Shown here: in pieces, positions 36,801 to 50,200 of the stretch
How positions within the stretch are numbered: position 1 is the first letter of the stretch
How the letters are laid out: the number at the start of each line of letters is the position of its first letter
Origin: Echinococcus granulosus
Taxonomy: Eukaryota; Platyhelminthes; Cestoda; Cyclophyllidea; Taeniidae
NCBI RefSeq assembly: GCF_000524195.1
Contig: NW_020170396.1
Location: 1,184,127 to 1,248,126 of the forward strand
Length of the DNA stretch: 64,000 nt
Direction: 5' to 3'
Notes under the pieces: model-generated
The model's input: the letters and a program-made list of their open reading frames with translations, nothing else
Told to the model about the DNA's origin: nothing
The model's database searches: none
Program-made: the position numbers and the translations under genes

Positions 36801-39800
36801 CAAGCACGCACTAGAGGACCACAATTGAAGTGTTCCTTTCCTTCAAATATCCCCCAAATGATGTCGTCAATCCAATTCAAGTTATCTGACGATTCAGGTG
36901 GAGGGAAGAGCAATGTAACACTTATAGTGAGTTAATAACAGCCCTTGTACTGATTTAATGTCAACCTTGGGACTACCATTAGCAGTGCCAGCGGTTGTAT
37001 AAGCCCAGGCTTTCCCTATTGTGGGAGATCCTGTGTATAAGCACCTCCGACCGATACATAGGAAACATTACTTTGAGCACACCGGGCGAATCTCTTACAG
37101 TTAGACGTGTTTTCCTTTCGGGCATAACTCATTCTTCGATGTTGATAAATGGGACCGAAAGGATCTGGGCGTTGCCTAATTGCGCCTATTCAAAGAAATC
37201 CTGTAAAACGGTGGAATGATTTGCAGATGGTAATGCGCTACCATGGTGCTTAAGAAAGGACGTGAATAGTCCTAAAGGAGGACCTTGAATACGCTAATCC
37301 GTCAACTTCTCGAATGGGTAAAAGCAACATCCACCCACAAATCTGTAAGTGATCGTCCTTTAGGAGTTACTGGCCGTTCAATTTTCCTGTAGACTTCGAT
37401 TTAGCAAATGCAGGACTGGCTCAGAAATCAAACTGATTCAGGAGCAAGATCGTCAGTGGAATGATTGACATGACACTAAAGCGCTCGCTATCAGCATCAC
37501 ATGCTTATGGTAGGAGCTCTTTATCAGCTTGAGGCAATCAGTTGTACCATATCGTGCCCCAGTTAGACTGGTTGAGTTTAAACCAATAAAAAAATACAGA
37601 ATCTTCTTGGCTTGGGTCGCATACCCTTAAATGGAACAGCTTTGGTAGACCCGTGTGATCAATTTTCTCCTGAGCGCCTGGCAGCGATTTCCGTTAAACC
37701 CTTTACAGTCGTCTACAACTAGTTTGCGATAAGGCCATTAGCATTTTCGGCCAGATGTTCGTGCATTCTCACATAACCCACGCAAAGTTAGTCCAATAGT
37801 CGACATTTCGCCCACAGGATCCTCGTGACCTCTGCAACCGCTAGAGAAAGCGAAATTAAATGATCCATTTCTTGGAGCAGAGTCTGGTGGAAAATTTATG
37901 GGGGGGGGGGGGGGGGACACTCACCATTGGCTTGACTCTTTCCACTTCCATTTTCAATCCATTTCATTAGCGTTTTCGCCTACTTCATGCCTCAAGTACC
38001 AACGCATCCAAAGGTGAAGTGCTCGTGTGGGGGTTCATTGTGCCAGGTTGGGCAGAACGGCTTGCCCCCAGTTTAACGGACTAGAATGTGGTTCTTCCGG
38101 TTTTGATGTTTCTGAGCAGAAAAACCCACCAAAGAGATCCTGCTCCTATTTCTGTCCTAACAGTTGGTGTACGAGGACTGTGTGAAAAGCCCAAGACTAC
38201 TAAATACTGACAAAGAGCGTGCCTCAAATCCTACACTCCTGCAACTTACCATGGATGTCACTCTTTCTCCGTTCTTTTAAACCTCCAGCGGAACTAATCA
38301 AAGCAGACAATATTACTGCATTTGGATATAAAAACATAATTTGACATTCATCGAAGTGGCGTACAAGGTTATTTACTTTTAAAATGATTGTAACAACTCA
38401 TACTCACCTGATCAAGCTGTATCAGTGGCGCCGTACTAGATGGTCTATTTAATGCGTTGGGATGTCTACACTGCTTCGTAAGGCATATTAATAAAATGTT
38501 ATTGCTTAATGGCTGACTCTTACTTTCTTGGTAAGCCATAAAACGTGTCTAGCCCCGTCGCGCGAGATGGGTTCCGAGAGGAGGGGGGCAGTGAAACCGC
38601 CTGCATATGACCTAATTCCTCCCTAAGGTCTTAGATACGCGATATGTCCCACTTCATATGACACCAAAAGCAGTTAAGTGCAAGATACGCAAGGACAAAC
38701 CTAGCACGGCGGATCCACACTCACAGACTGTCGTCCAATGAGGTAGGACCTGTTTAGGAAGCTATTCGTGCCGAGACGGCATCGCCAAAAAACCTGCTAC
38801 CACAGCGCAACTACAGCTCAGGAGACAAAAAAACATCGTTTGCTGCCAAACCACAAGTTTTTTTCCCTTTAAGTAGTCATAAGTGCGAGAGCACACCCAA
38901 GTACAGTTGATGCCCTATCTGGACGTCCAGTTCATTTGCAGATGTCACAAAGTACGATGAAATACTAAAACCACCTCCTTATAGTGAACAGCCCCACCGC
39001 ACTGCGAATGAAACCGTAGGGAGAGGTGTCACATATCACGGTGATCTGCCTACGGCGATACGACACTGGAGTGGTCTCAAATGTTGATGAAAGGAGCAAA
39101 AATAATAAGTCTAGGATTTTGAATGCGGGCGGCGCACTTGTTTATGCGACACGCCGACGGCTCGGCTAAACACCACACCCGTCTACCTCCGTTAACCTGA
39201 GACGGCTAACACCGATGCAAAAGTGCGGAGCCACTGCAGCATTCCGCGAAACAAGGCCCGGTTCTGACAACGAATTTAGAGAAGACACAAAGACTAAATA
39301 GACACTGGATAATAAATCCAACTTGAACACGAACCGGGGCCTGACGCAAGCGGGCGAACTAATTCATGGTTTGGAAACCATAATTAACGACCCCGATTGC
39401 ACACAGACCCTGGTAACAAATGTGTGGCAGGAAACATAAAAGCCGACACTCAGCGCAATTTGAAATGGCAAGCACAACGAAGTCCGCATGTAGATTTCAA
39501 CTTTTGACAGACAACTCTGTGCGAAGCTGCGTACCGTTTGCAATAAGTGGAGACTAACGCATCAGACCGCAGATGGACTTTAACTCCAATTGGGAAAAAA
39601 ACCCCACCTTAGATTGTGCAAATAAGACTGGGACCGCCACGTGATTGCTCGGAAGAGAGCTGCAACCGCAAACCACAGGTCTTGGACCAAGCTGCCAAGG
39701 TAACGAAGCACAGAACGATGAGTAAAAAAAGTGTATTAAAAGGGTTTAGTTAGCAAATAACGTTGAGTGGTGCGAACAGAGCCTTCCAGAAATGCGGCAT

Positions 39801-40020
39801 AATAGTAAAAAATGTGATGAGACGAAAAAGGAGCGGTGAACTTGTAGGTGTACAAAAGGGGGACTCCCACACAAAGGCTTGTATACCAACTGATGGGTAC
39901 CACAATCGAAACGAGACGAAATAGAACCCAAAAACGAATATTGTACCCCGTTTTTGTCCACATTATTACCAAAATGGGGGAGAGTGAGACGAAATGATGA
40001 ACAGATGGAGGAGACTAGCA
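33888..40020. other. Gene-poor stretch, probably old repeats
   Basis: About 6 kb with no open frame above 80 codons that has splice signals or a family pattern. Parts (35.8-37.3 kb and 38.5-39.7 kb) are more GC-balanced and broken up in all frames, which suits decayed transposon copies. I cannot identify reverse transcriptase, integrase or transposase motifs, nor terminal repeats. The sequence just after the gap may be the edge of a repeat that caused it. Confidence 0.4.
37900..37916 (+). repeat. G17 homopolymer
   Basis: Seventeen consecutive guanines on the plus strand, in otherwise unique sequence. Such tracts are unstable and prone to length errors. The minus strand reading MSPPPPP across it is an artefact of the run. 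Confidence 0.9.
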
Positions 40021-40295
40021 CTACTGAATGACGTAGGACTCGCGATGCATCCACTGCAGAGTCATGGAATCCTCAATGAATGCTGATTCTCCATAAGCTG
40101 CCGTTGGCCAGGGAATGTTCCGCGCACCGTCGGTAGCATCGGGTGCCCAATCGTAAATATTTGCGTCTAGGCAAGGATCTGTAGGCATAACCCATCCATC
40201 AAAAAGCAAGCCTAACCAGTAGTACAAAAAATTTATCAAAACCCAATTGAGTACAGCAAATACACCCAAACACAGAAGAGGATTAGTCAAAGATT
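40021..40295 (-). CDS. Membrane protein exon 2 (membrane span, tail, stop)
   Basis: Acceptor GGGAATAG and two leading bases match exon 1 in phase. It encodes SLTNPLLCLGVFAVLNWVLI and then LFDGWVMPTDPCLDANIYDW, ending HRESYVIQ and a stop. An alternative, longer reading with an upstream ATG at 40335 would make it a separate two-span protein. Confidence 0.55.
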
Positions 40296-41370
40296 CTATT
40301 CCCAGACCGCATAGCATGGGAGCAGACAGGATCATAAAACCGCATGCCCTAGTTGGGTTGTGGTCTGGCTGGGTTTTTGCTAATGGATATTTGTAGTCAA
40401 AATTACTCAGCGGTAAACCTATTATTTAGCACTCCCTCATGGAGGCCTCTCCACTGAGGGCGGAGCTCAATTTTGGTTGAGAAAAAGAGGACAAGGGGAG
40501 TCAGAACCCAGGAAAGGAAGCCATGCCGGTTTTTTACCCCCAAAATATTTCCAGTCGCATCGCGTTCTCAAAAGGCTTGGAATTAAGCTTTAGTCAATAA
40601 AAAATACCCCAAAAGGGATCTCAGTAACCATTTCTAGTGAATGCAAAACGGGAGCTAAGGAAAGATACGAGTAGGAACCCACCGATATAGAATTCTTCAT
40701 CAGATTCGTTACCAGAAGAAGCTACATCGTCATAGATGCCCGAGGCGATGGACACCCAATCCCCTCCATGAAGCGCATAGACACCCTGCGAGGGCACAGG
40801 TGAGACCGGCCTGAGCTGTTTCAAAGGTGAATCGGTGACCACCGCCGAGACTTGCATCAAATCAAGGTAAGAAGGCGCTACGAGTGTCCGCTTTCGTGGT
40901 GGTGTAATCTCCTCGTAAATCGCCTCGTCCCCCATCTCCTCGTTGGAGTCGCTACAGACTTCGTCGTAAATTGGGTTGAAATGCTCGAGACGATGGCTTA
41001 GCCGCCGCACCTTCAGGAAATTGTGCTCTAGCGACAACACCGTGGTGGGACGGCGTTTAACCGCGGTAGGAGGAGGCAAATGGAGGGCCGACGCACGCAT
41101 TATTGGAATGACAGCAGTGCCACAGCGAATCCGCCTCGGTGGAAGGAAGGCAGAGCCCGCAGCAGCAGGAGCGGTCGGTGGCGGAGGCACACCGGCACGA
41201 GCACGAACAGGGGAGGCACGGCGGAGGGAGAACTTTCGACGGACGGAGGGGTGGCGTAGACTGGGCCAGTGGAAGCGCTTCACGCCCTTCTTCGACTTTG
41301 TCCACCCAAGCGAGGCGGAGGTTTGACGTCCCACGTCGCCCAACTTACGACGATTTATTTTGAACCACAT
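40021..41370 (-). CDS. Unidentified membrane protein with SH2-ligand-type tyrosines, 2 exons
   Basis: I do not recognise the family. Exons 40683-41370 and 40021-40295 join in phase to 320 residues. Residues 1-120 are basic and Pro/Ala-rich. Residues 130-230 are acidic with tyrosine motifs NPIYDEV (Y135), AIYEEI (Y152), SYLDL (Y168) and GIYDDV (Y213), the last followed by an acidic NESDEEFYIE. One hydrophobic segment (LLCLGVFAVLNWVLINFLYY, about 237-256, extending to 261) is the only membrane span. A 59-residue tail rich in Asp, Trp and Pro ends at a TAG stop. Without a signal peptide, the tyrosine region and the tail lie on opposite sides of a membrane. YEEI is the known optimal ligand of Src-family SH2 domains. 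A signalling adaptor is only an inference. The ATG follows a possible acceptor, so more 5' exons may exist. Confidence 0.55.
40683..41370 (-). CDS. Membrane protein exon 1 (basic and tyrosine regions)
   Basis: 229 codons plus one base, starting MWFKINRRKLGDVG and ending EEFYI before a GTGGGT donor, a donor type also used in the cramped gene. GC content is well above the surroundings. The antisense frame of 116 codons is a shadow. Confidence 0.6.
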
Positions 41371-42700
41371 TCTACCGGGCCACCTGCAAACCAGCCGATT
41401 ATTATGTGAAGAGCTTTCATGATCACACAGTTATTAAAAGCAAACAACAAATGAAACGCACGCCCACTGCCATAAGTCTAAAAGAAAATTGGTGATCCGG
41501 AGATGTAAGTTATCCGCAAATTGCATGGACAAAACACCCAGCAAGCCTAAATCACACAGAACTGCATAACTGAGTCGTTTATTAAAGGAGTGCATCGGTA
41601 AGCGACCAAAGCCAATCTTGGCGATCCTCAAGGCGGTAAGCCTGGGAATAAAAGCACTGGAACCGCCCAATAACAATGTAGAAACCCACGATAACATGCA
41701 TAATCGACCAAATTTTCCTTGTGACAGAAAAACAATGCGAACCCGAGCATGGAATAAAGGCACGCAGTCAGGGCCACAACTATCATGTATCACCGCTCGA
41801 GCAAGCTGTTACTGTCACCAAAATTGTGGCGGTGTAGAGGTAGCGGCCTCACCAATTGCGTAGTAAATACTTGCTTGTTTCATTGCCGGCTTTACTCGAG
41901 CCAACTGATGGTAGGCCGTGTTCGGTACACCGCAACGTCAACCCCTCAACTCTACAGAGTGGAGTGATCTGTGGTGATCTCAGAAAACTAACCGAATTAA
42001 TCTTCAAATTTAGCCTGGACAGAAAATCTCTTTTGTTTTCTACTGGACTGCAGACCACTAAGGCGCATTCGTCGCCCCCCCTGTCTCTAGGCTCGGACAT
42101 TTGTCTGCCTTAGGCATGTCTAATCTAGCCATCCACTCTGTTAAAAGCTGCCTGGAAAGTGTGATTGCCATTAAAATTGTACTGAGTTTGCGACTTGTTT
42201 AAGCATTTCTAAAATTGTTAAGAGGTGTGCTGAAGCCAAACCACATGGCAAATCACGTAATAAAAAGGCAACAACAAACCAGACTAACAAATAGCGACAC
42301 TGTGAGCAGAACCCATCGAAAAAGTGAAGACAAATCATTCTAGCGATGCACCCAGGTGTGGACAGAAAACAGTTTAAGCAATAACTGCCTAACCTATCTG
42401 TCAACTTCATTCGAAATACAAAAGTGCGGGAAGACACGGAATCTGATAGAGCGTTTTGTGCCGCAAGCAGACAATCGAAGTGGTGAGCTGACGTACAAGG
42501 AGGCAACCGTGGGAGAAGAACAACCTTAGTGGGCTCTATGAATCAATCGTCGATATTCCAGACAAACATTAATCTAATGGATCGGACGCACCCAACCGCA
42601 TTTAATCACAATGACTCGGAGGCACCAGAACAAAGGACAGCATAACGTACCGGCAGCCGCGGCCCAACTGACGACCGAATGCATGCAGGCCGTCAAGCGC
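41371..42700. other. Upstream region of membrane protein gene, no supported exon
   Basis: Two minus-strand hydrophobic frames (41434-41793 and 42171-42506) occur but lack acceptor and donor sites that fit. Part may be a 5' UTR intron running up to the CCAAT cluster. Confidence 0.35.
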
Positions 42701-42740
42701 ACGGATGCGTGCTTGTGTAGAGGCTTGTCACAACCACTAG

Positions 42741-42835
42741 CCAATCACACGGCGACTTAGTCATCGTCTCAGTCGACTGACCAGCCAATAAAATTTGGCA
42801 ATGAGCCAGACTGTTACCTCATTGGTCAGGCCAAT
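42741..42835. promoter_or_regulatory. Cluster of four CCAAT boxes
   Basis: CCAAT at 42741, 42785 and 42831 and the reverse form ATTGG at 42821, within 95 bases, in a GC-richer patch. CCAAT boxes bind NF-Y and typically sit 60-100 bases upstream of transcription starts. Orientation does not fix direction. The nearest gene is the minus-strand membrane protein, 1.4 kb away. Confidence 0.4.
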
Positions 42836-42859
42836 CTGATGGGCGTTACCGTGGTCTGC

Positions 42860-45800
42860 TCACCGTGGCATCCGATGCCAAAGTGAAGTAAAGCCGGGTG
42901 CAGGAAGGGCGAGGGTGGTGGTGCGTGTCATGGTGTCAGCTGTCTTCTCCGGCAGAATGTCATTGTCGGTGAAGGTTGATAGGGAGTAAGGCGTTATTCA
43001 CAATGCAGAGCCCGGCCATAATACTCAATACCGAAACAGGCCAAGTAATGTCGGGTCGCTTAACAACCTTAAAACATTTTTTGACTGATTTATAATACAT
43101 CACTGAGCCCCGCTGTGTTACCATAGATGCCTTTTGTTGCAAAAATAGTTCGGGGTCTCCCTTTTTCGGGTTGTAATTTTGCTTAATTACTAAGTTTTGC
43201 CGTTTGAGATAGTAATAAATACGAGCTATTTCCTTCCAAAAAGTCGGCCACCCGATAAGAGCTGTGTGTTCGGAGTTTAGCTAAACAAGACTCCTTTCTT
43301 CACCTGTTAGGTTTTTTTTGTCACAGGTGCGAGTTGGGACAGCACAAACAACAATGGGAGTGGCAGCTGCAAGTTTTTGGCGTGTGGCTGAAACAAGTAC
43401 GCCAGCGAGGTGAAACCCATTCATTGAGGTAGATGGTTTGGCGGTTTTCATGATCTGGCATGTTTATTGATTGATGTTAGCCTTGAGAGGTCGGTGATTG
43501 TGCCTAAACATGCACCTCTTGGAGCCCCCTGGTTGCGCGTTCTATCAGACAGTGGGTCCTACTCCCTCGCGGAGGGCGTCATTTGCGTCGCCTATAACGA
43601 GTGTCTACTCCATGCACAGAACTTCCTCATACATATGCTATTAATATTACACTCCTCCCCATGCAGCTGACAGACATCTCTCCTTAGGAATACGTTTTGT
43701 AAACTTGTAACGTACCTTCCAAACGTGAGATCTCTTTGATTCAAAATGCGCACCATTTGGATGCAAGAAAGTGAGTAGCCCATCAACATATTTGCGGTTC
43801 TGGTGGCAGGATATCGCTTGTAGGTTAGATAAAATGATGGCATAGTAATCTGTGCTTTCATCCATTGGTAGGATAAGACAAGTGAAAAGTGGGATCCGAA
43901 GGTTGGACCCTAGTGGAAATGTACAACTAGCGCGAAATAAATGTCGGAGCTTGTAAATAATCCCATGGCTCTATCCTGACGTAGGTTCATTTTAATTTTA
44001 GGGTCATACCTCCAGATGCGTATACCCTTCTTTAACTTTTACTAAAACAGCGCTTCTCTTCTAAAACTTAACTTACTGTTGGATGGGGTAAGTTGGCATT
44101 ATGGGGTAGACCTTCCATGAGCTGCTGTCCAGACGACTACTATTTACTTTGAGTTGTAGACCATACACAGTCAAACATTGAATAGCGGTCATCCTAAAAT
44201 TTTTGCTCTAAAAACCTAAGACCACCTGAATATCACTGATAAATGCTTCAGGCGATCGTTGATACATTGCAGTGTAGTTTAATTCTACAGAATACAACGT
44301 GTAATTAATGCGATTTTTATCACGATTCACGTGTTTAGATATACTATTAGAATAAATGCAAAATGTTGAGCAGATTGTTGTTGTCATTTTTCTGAGGTAG
44401 ACTCGTAGGCTTAAACCCGTTTTATTGGATAATGCCGTGATTTACAGCGCCTTCACCTCTAGCGTTTGGTTAATTTCAAAATAATCGCTTTAGTTTTGGC
44501 CAATTTTCCCTTAATGGATGAAATGTTTGAATCAAAATCATAGGTTAAATGAAAGCATTTTGATCTTTAAAGGAAATTGCTGTGTATTTCAAGAGCAGCG
44601 CATGACTTGCCGTTGCCATCATTAATTTATAATGCAAAAATTTAACGGTCTGTACCAACTAGGTGCAATTTACCTACTTGTTTAGTTAAGTAGCAAGTTA
44701 GTTACCAAAATATTATTTTGTCCCCTTTGCTAGTGCCATTCAAAAGTGGGGGGAGTTGAGTCGTTAGCCCAAAAACCACGTCTCCAATTGGTCAGGAGTA
44801 CTCGCTTGTCAATGTACATTTAACCCAGTATCATTGCTTCGCTTAGCGCTCGACTTTCGACCTTCTCATCCCTCGTGGCAGTGTTTTACGGCAACACTAA
44901 TGCTCTGAAGGCTTTATGGTTTCTCATGTGGCTTTCTTTACCTTTTTGACTTAAATAACGTTATCTGCATTGCAAAAAAATTGTAAATACAGATTTTGTG
45001 ATTAGTTTCTGCCTGTTTCGGAAGCACTCTCAAGTTATTCGGGGTCCGCACAAATCCGTTGATCAGTCAAACAGTTCTTTAAGTTCGACTTTCATCCTTA
45101 ATCATAGCACAACAGCAGCAATAATTCGTTTTGTTTTAATGGGTAATTTGCCTTCTTTTTTGCGCTAACTGATCTGATTAGTATTAGTAAGATAAAGACT
45201 TCAAATAACGTTTTTACTTCACTTTTACGGATCATGATATCAATTTTGTTAAAACAGATAAGGACCCATATATTGTTGGCTAAAATAATTTCTTCAGTGC
45301 TCTATAGACTTATTTTGAGAACTAATTTTCAACGAAAATGCAAATGATTATGGTGAGAAATTTAGACTAATTACTTATTTGAGGGTCTTTTTTGCCAATG
45401 TATGCCTTTATAGGCAGTTTGTGGATTCTTAAAGGACAGCACCACCAGGAAATCATTCAACCAAGCCTAAGTGTATGACGGGTCGAAGTTTGGAGACGTA
45501 ACACATGTCTACTAGGCATCCGGATGCCATCTTTAATCATACCCCTATCAAGGAATGATAGGATTTGCCTACCTTAGCCCATCCTCTGTGGGACATATGT
45601 CGCCCTTGATGGAAAGCTAGCTCATGAGGCACGCCAGTAGCCAGCATACCACCGCGGCACAACAGGTGGACGTGTGTGTGACTCCCGTATCCTTCCTTCC
45701 TTATCCCCCCGATCCAGTGTGTGCTTCCTTCCACGTGCCACAAGTGGTGATAGTGGTGGGATCGTGTGGGTGGAAGTGGACTGGGGAGGGGATGGCAGAT

Positions 45801-47061
45801 GAGGGTAGTTGATGCGGGTTCCACACACCGATAGCGGAATGGGAACTGTCAAGATGAAGTTTTTTGGTAGCAAATTCACCAAAAAATCCTTTTACCCTGT
45901 CATTGTTTTTTTAGACCAATGGTCATCGCATCCGTGCGACCCTTTTACATATGATCACATTGATGACAAGCGATACCTTGAAATCGCTCCATATTTTGAA
46001 TTTTACAATAGGATAAAATAAAATTAATGAAGTTATTATTCGAATGTTATATTTTGTGCTTGGACGCTGAGCACTAACAATCATATTTATAATTTAATGA
46101 TAGAGTTTAAGCAGTCACAACCGAAAAGATCATCAAATCTGTGCCAGGATTCTCCCAAAGTTCGTCATGGTGATTGATGCAATTGTTTACTAAATACGAT
46201 CGTCCAGCCAATTTATCGGACAGCAAATGAGGACTCTAAAGCCCTTCTCCAAATTAGTTTCGTAGTCTACAACGTCAAAATGTCTGCAATTAAAATGAGC
46301 TCAAAACCCAGAACCCTTCGATTTTAATTTTTATCCTACATCCTCAAAACAGAGTAGGTGACCTAGAGCAGAAGAGTCAACTGACAATTTAAGAAGACTA
46401 AGGGGAATAATCTAAATTTCTTGTTGGTTACATGTTCTATTTCCATTCTTGGATGACAATGCCCTATGGAGAATATCTGTTACAAGGTAGACCACCAAAC
46501 AATGTTCGAACAAGTTCGACTACATTGGTTCATTCTATGTACCTGATACCGTGCGGATCATCACCATGGGTTTTATCTTTGTAGGCAGGAGCTTTTTCTT
46601 GCTCGCATTAGGTTTTGTTACACTCTCCAAAGGTCATTGTCTCCGCGGCATCAAATCGACACTGAGAAGGTAGTTGGACGGGTGTTAGCATTGACTCCTT
46701 GATCATTACACAGCTGGATGGGTTACATTGCTGTTTGTAGATTGCATTATGATTAATCCATGTTCGTTGATTACCCAGGATAGAGTAAACACTTGGGCTT
46801 GCGAATAGAACTAACACCATTTCTCAGCAATTTAACTGGCTTCAGTCATTAGCATAACAGAATTGGGGCCAAAGATTTCATACCTTAAATGCATTTTTAG
46901 CTACATAAATTACGACTGAATGGAGTTTCGGATACTTCTCCAAGTTTATTTACAAATATACAACCATGAACTTAGTGTACAAAGGAACTTCAACTTGCCA
47001 ATCCTCCAAACGCATCAACACTTGCCTTTGATAAGGCTAATGAAGGAGACCGTCTTAAGCC
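42860..47061. other. No supported gene, with one weak exon-like patch
   Basis: Mostly AT-rich intergenic DNA. The patch 43480-43625 (plus) reads with coding-like composition (PKHAPLGAPWLRVLSDSGSY) but has no usable donor. A 61-codon ATG frame at 45839-46021 has no recognisable pattern. A minus frame at 46608-46820 could follow the gene at 47-50 kb but has a poor acceptor. Confidence 0.35.
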
Positions 47062-47298
47062 TCAATCGTGCAACAAACACGGAGTAATGCGACAAGCGTT
47101 GATTGCACCTGACCCAATTCCCCGCATTCGCGATCTATCCCTCGGCCCTATGAGGTCAGACTGGCCAACTTGGTAATCCTGGAAGTTAAACAGCGATAAA
47201 AGTTTAGTAAAATTCAACAGCTTCGGTATCAAATAATTTATCAACAAGTTAGCAACCTGCACTTTTCCCCCATGCAAAGCGAATACCGCATAGGTGGC
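47062..47298 (-). CDS. Unidentified gene, exon C
   Basis: Strong acceptor CCTTTTCTCAG, phase 0, ATYAVFALHGGKVQVANLLI followed by a helical Leu-rich stretch and QDYQVGQSDLIGPRDRSRMR. It either ends at a stop at 47062 or splices at G|GTGCAA near 47110. Confidence 0.42.
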   Translation of the reverse strand, partial: ATYAVFALHGGKVQVANLLINYLIPKLLNFTKLLSLFNFQDYQVGQSDLIGPRDRSRMRGIGSGAINACRITPCLLHD

Positions 47299-50200
47299 CT
47301 GAGAAAAGGCATTAAATTAGCTGATTGAGGACTCGGATTCAAATTTTAATAGAAGAACCAGTACCGCTTGCTACTCGTTTACTTTCCACGATTGCTTAAA
47401 CTAATGTGCCCCACTTGGAAAAATGAATTAACCAACTTCAGAAGCAGTGATGTTCAATCGAGGAGGAAGACTGAAACCGCTGGAGCAAAGTTGTACAAGA
47501 ACCTCTGAAAAGGGCATACTATAGCTGTACACATAAAGCACCTTTACATTTTGGTGTAATGATTTTTAATTGCTCTTACTTAGACACCTAAGCTACGCCT
47601 CAAAATCCATGCAAACGCAAGTCACGGGAAGTGGGAGTAACTCGTTTCGCTGTCCATTATGATTACAACCAGGACCTGTTTCTTGAGTGAGAAACACGTA
47701 ATAGCGAATGGCTCGAAACAAGTTTCACTTCTCATACCAAAAGAAGAGGCACAAATATACAAACCTCAACAGTTAGACAATGCTGGGTTGTAAATGCTAA
47801 AATTCTGTTATCAAAACTACCGCACACCATTATAATTCCGGATGATGGGGTAAAGAAATTGTTAGATTTCCCTTCTACGGAATTCCCTAGTTGACAGTTA
47901 ATGAGAATGTTCTTGGCCAAATGTTAGACTATCAACGCAACACTTTGAGCCCACTTGACTAGTCCTAATCTGCCCAAATCATTTGCACATGAGGGTGTTA
48001 CCCTCCTCATCAGTGTTATTTAGGAAGTGACCCTGTATTTGCACAGTTTAACCGCCGTGTCGCAATCGGCGTCCAAGATGCAGGAGAAGTTGGAGACGGA
48101 AGAGGGGGCTTTTCGCCGTAGCAACTACGTGACTCATATCAGCGGCGGTATGTACGCGGGGTCACTACCCTTCCTTTCTACCTCTTACTCGGATGACTCT
48201 GGAGGGGGGGAGGAGGGTTAAATTTCTGATCATCCTAACCCTTTACCGCCAGGCTCAGCAACAAGCGGGGGTTACGATTAGCAATCTTGTGTGGACATCA
48301 TTGCCTAAATGGAAATATTACATGACACTTTACTTGATTGGATGAAGTAAATATGTAGTTAACATTCAAAAACCTCTTGAAGCAACAAGATGAGCAGCCA
48401 GATACCAAACTAACGCCAATATTTCACGATGCAGTTGCACCCACAGAAGGGATCTCGGACATCCAGTGGAATTGTAGAAAAAGCAAATTCAGGAGTCAGA
48501 ACGAGAGATCTATCTGTCAGCTAAGATTTGAAATAAACTTGCGCCTTTTTCGAAGGCAATAAATTTCGAACAGATATGGTATTAGGTTTTCAACTCGTCA
48601 TTCAATAAAATAAAGTTAGGATAATATATTTCCCATCCACTGTCACTGGTGGCGATCAAGTGTGGCATTCCTGATCAAAAGGTGTTTATTTTGACTGCAC
48701 CTTCCATTCCACAAGGCCCACACTACCATACGATCGTTTATTTTTCCTACCAGTTTTTATACACTCTGAGGGAAATCTTAAATACCATGCGGTTGTTAAG
48801 CAGATCTCTTTCTTCCGCTCAGTAAATTACAAAATCAATCCATGGATTTGTAAAGATTTAGTCTTTTTGGCTAACCATAATTGAAATGTAAGAGTATTTG
48901 TGTGGGAGAGTACATCGAAAATGTTGTAAAAGAGGCCATTTTGGGAAACTATAATCAAGACACCATCGCAAGTAATCTTGCTTTGGCTGCAGATGTAATT
49001 CTTGTCTACTTGTCATATCTATTCATCATAATGTCAAGTTTAAAGTTGTATAACATAGCATTACGGTCGGAAAGGCGGAACGCTGCTGCCATCACAGAAA
49101 CGTCCCAAGCCTAGCTGACTGGTTAGAGATTTTACAAACGAGACAGTGTAAGGGGGAAGGAGAGGCAAGAAAAGAGGGACATAATTGTAATAATCATTCT
49201 CGATACCGCGTAGATGAGGCAGTGCGTACAGCTACAATTCTCTTAGAAAACTCCCATTCCACATAGTAATTGGAATGACCTTTACAACACTGAATTTATG
49301 TTGATTCGTAATATGCACTAAGTTTTCAGTACTCGATTACGCACCCACGCTCTTCCCCATCAGGCATCCAGAATCGAGACGAACTTATCATGACTGCATA
49401 AAAATAAACTCACAATATGCAGTGTAGAAGAATGTTTAAAAGGGATTTGCAAATTGAAATGTCTGTTTCAAAATGATAAAATAGCAATAAGATCACGAGA
49501 TGGTCTTATCTCTCAAATAGACATGGGAAAGCACTTAATCGTGGTCCAGGCTATCCCACCAAAGGGTGGGATTACCAATAGGGGAATGACTTTCTGCGTG
49601 CAGGGTAGACTACAAGTAGCAGTTGCCTAGACCCATGCAGTGCACAAAATGCCTATTTACGCGCAGAAGCCAACTCTTGATCTACAGCATTCACTTCCTT
49701 TTCTACAAATAATCATTTTTCACAAGATACTGAAAGCATTTTAAATGACAAAATTTGAATGTTATTCATTGGATATAGGCCGTTTCTGACAGGCTTTCTG
49801 GTGCGATCAGGCGTTTTGAACGCTTTTGTGGCGTTAGTGGACTGGCGAGGGAGGCCCAGTAGCACTGTTTCTCGCTGAAAATACATTTATTTCGAGAAAG
49901 AATAGGAAGGTAGGGGGGAAGAGAGAGACTTTCAGGGCGGTAGATTTAGTGCCATTACCTAATATCTATGTGAACCTAAACAATCGCGCCACTTTTTATC
50001 AAAGTCAGTTCACATTTATGTTTGAATGGAAAAAAATGCAGTGGTTTGAGAGCATTGTCTTCAAAGGATCGGAATTCCTAACTTAAGTTAAGGCAGTTAA
50101 ATTTTTTAAATTTTAAGTTAGCTCTTGAATTTTTGCCAAAGTCATAACAGGCCGTAGTTCTAACGTACGGAAGAGCTGGAAGGTTATTAGCGTGACCCTA

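Noticed and set aside
36995..37219. 74-codon plus-strand frame in the gene desert
   Set aside because: Length within chance and no motif or splice context.
37738..37920. Minus-strand frame starting MSPPPPP
   Set aside because: The proline run is only the G17 homopolymer read in reverse.
40976..41326. 116-codon plus-strand Arg/Gly-rich frame
   Set aside because: Antisense shadow of the GC-rich membrane protein exon.
45537..45882. Overlapping frames on both strands near 45.7 kb
   Set aside because: Pro/Thr-rich in all frames, no splice sites, no domain.
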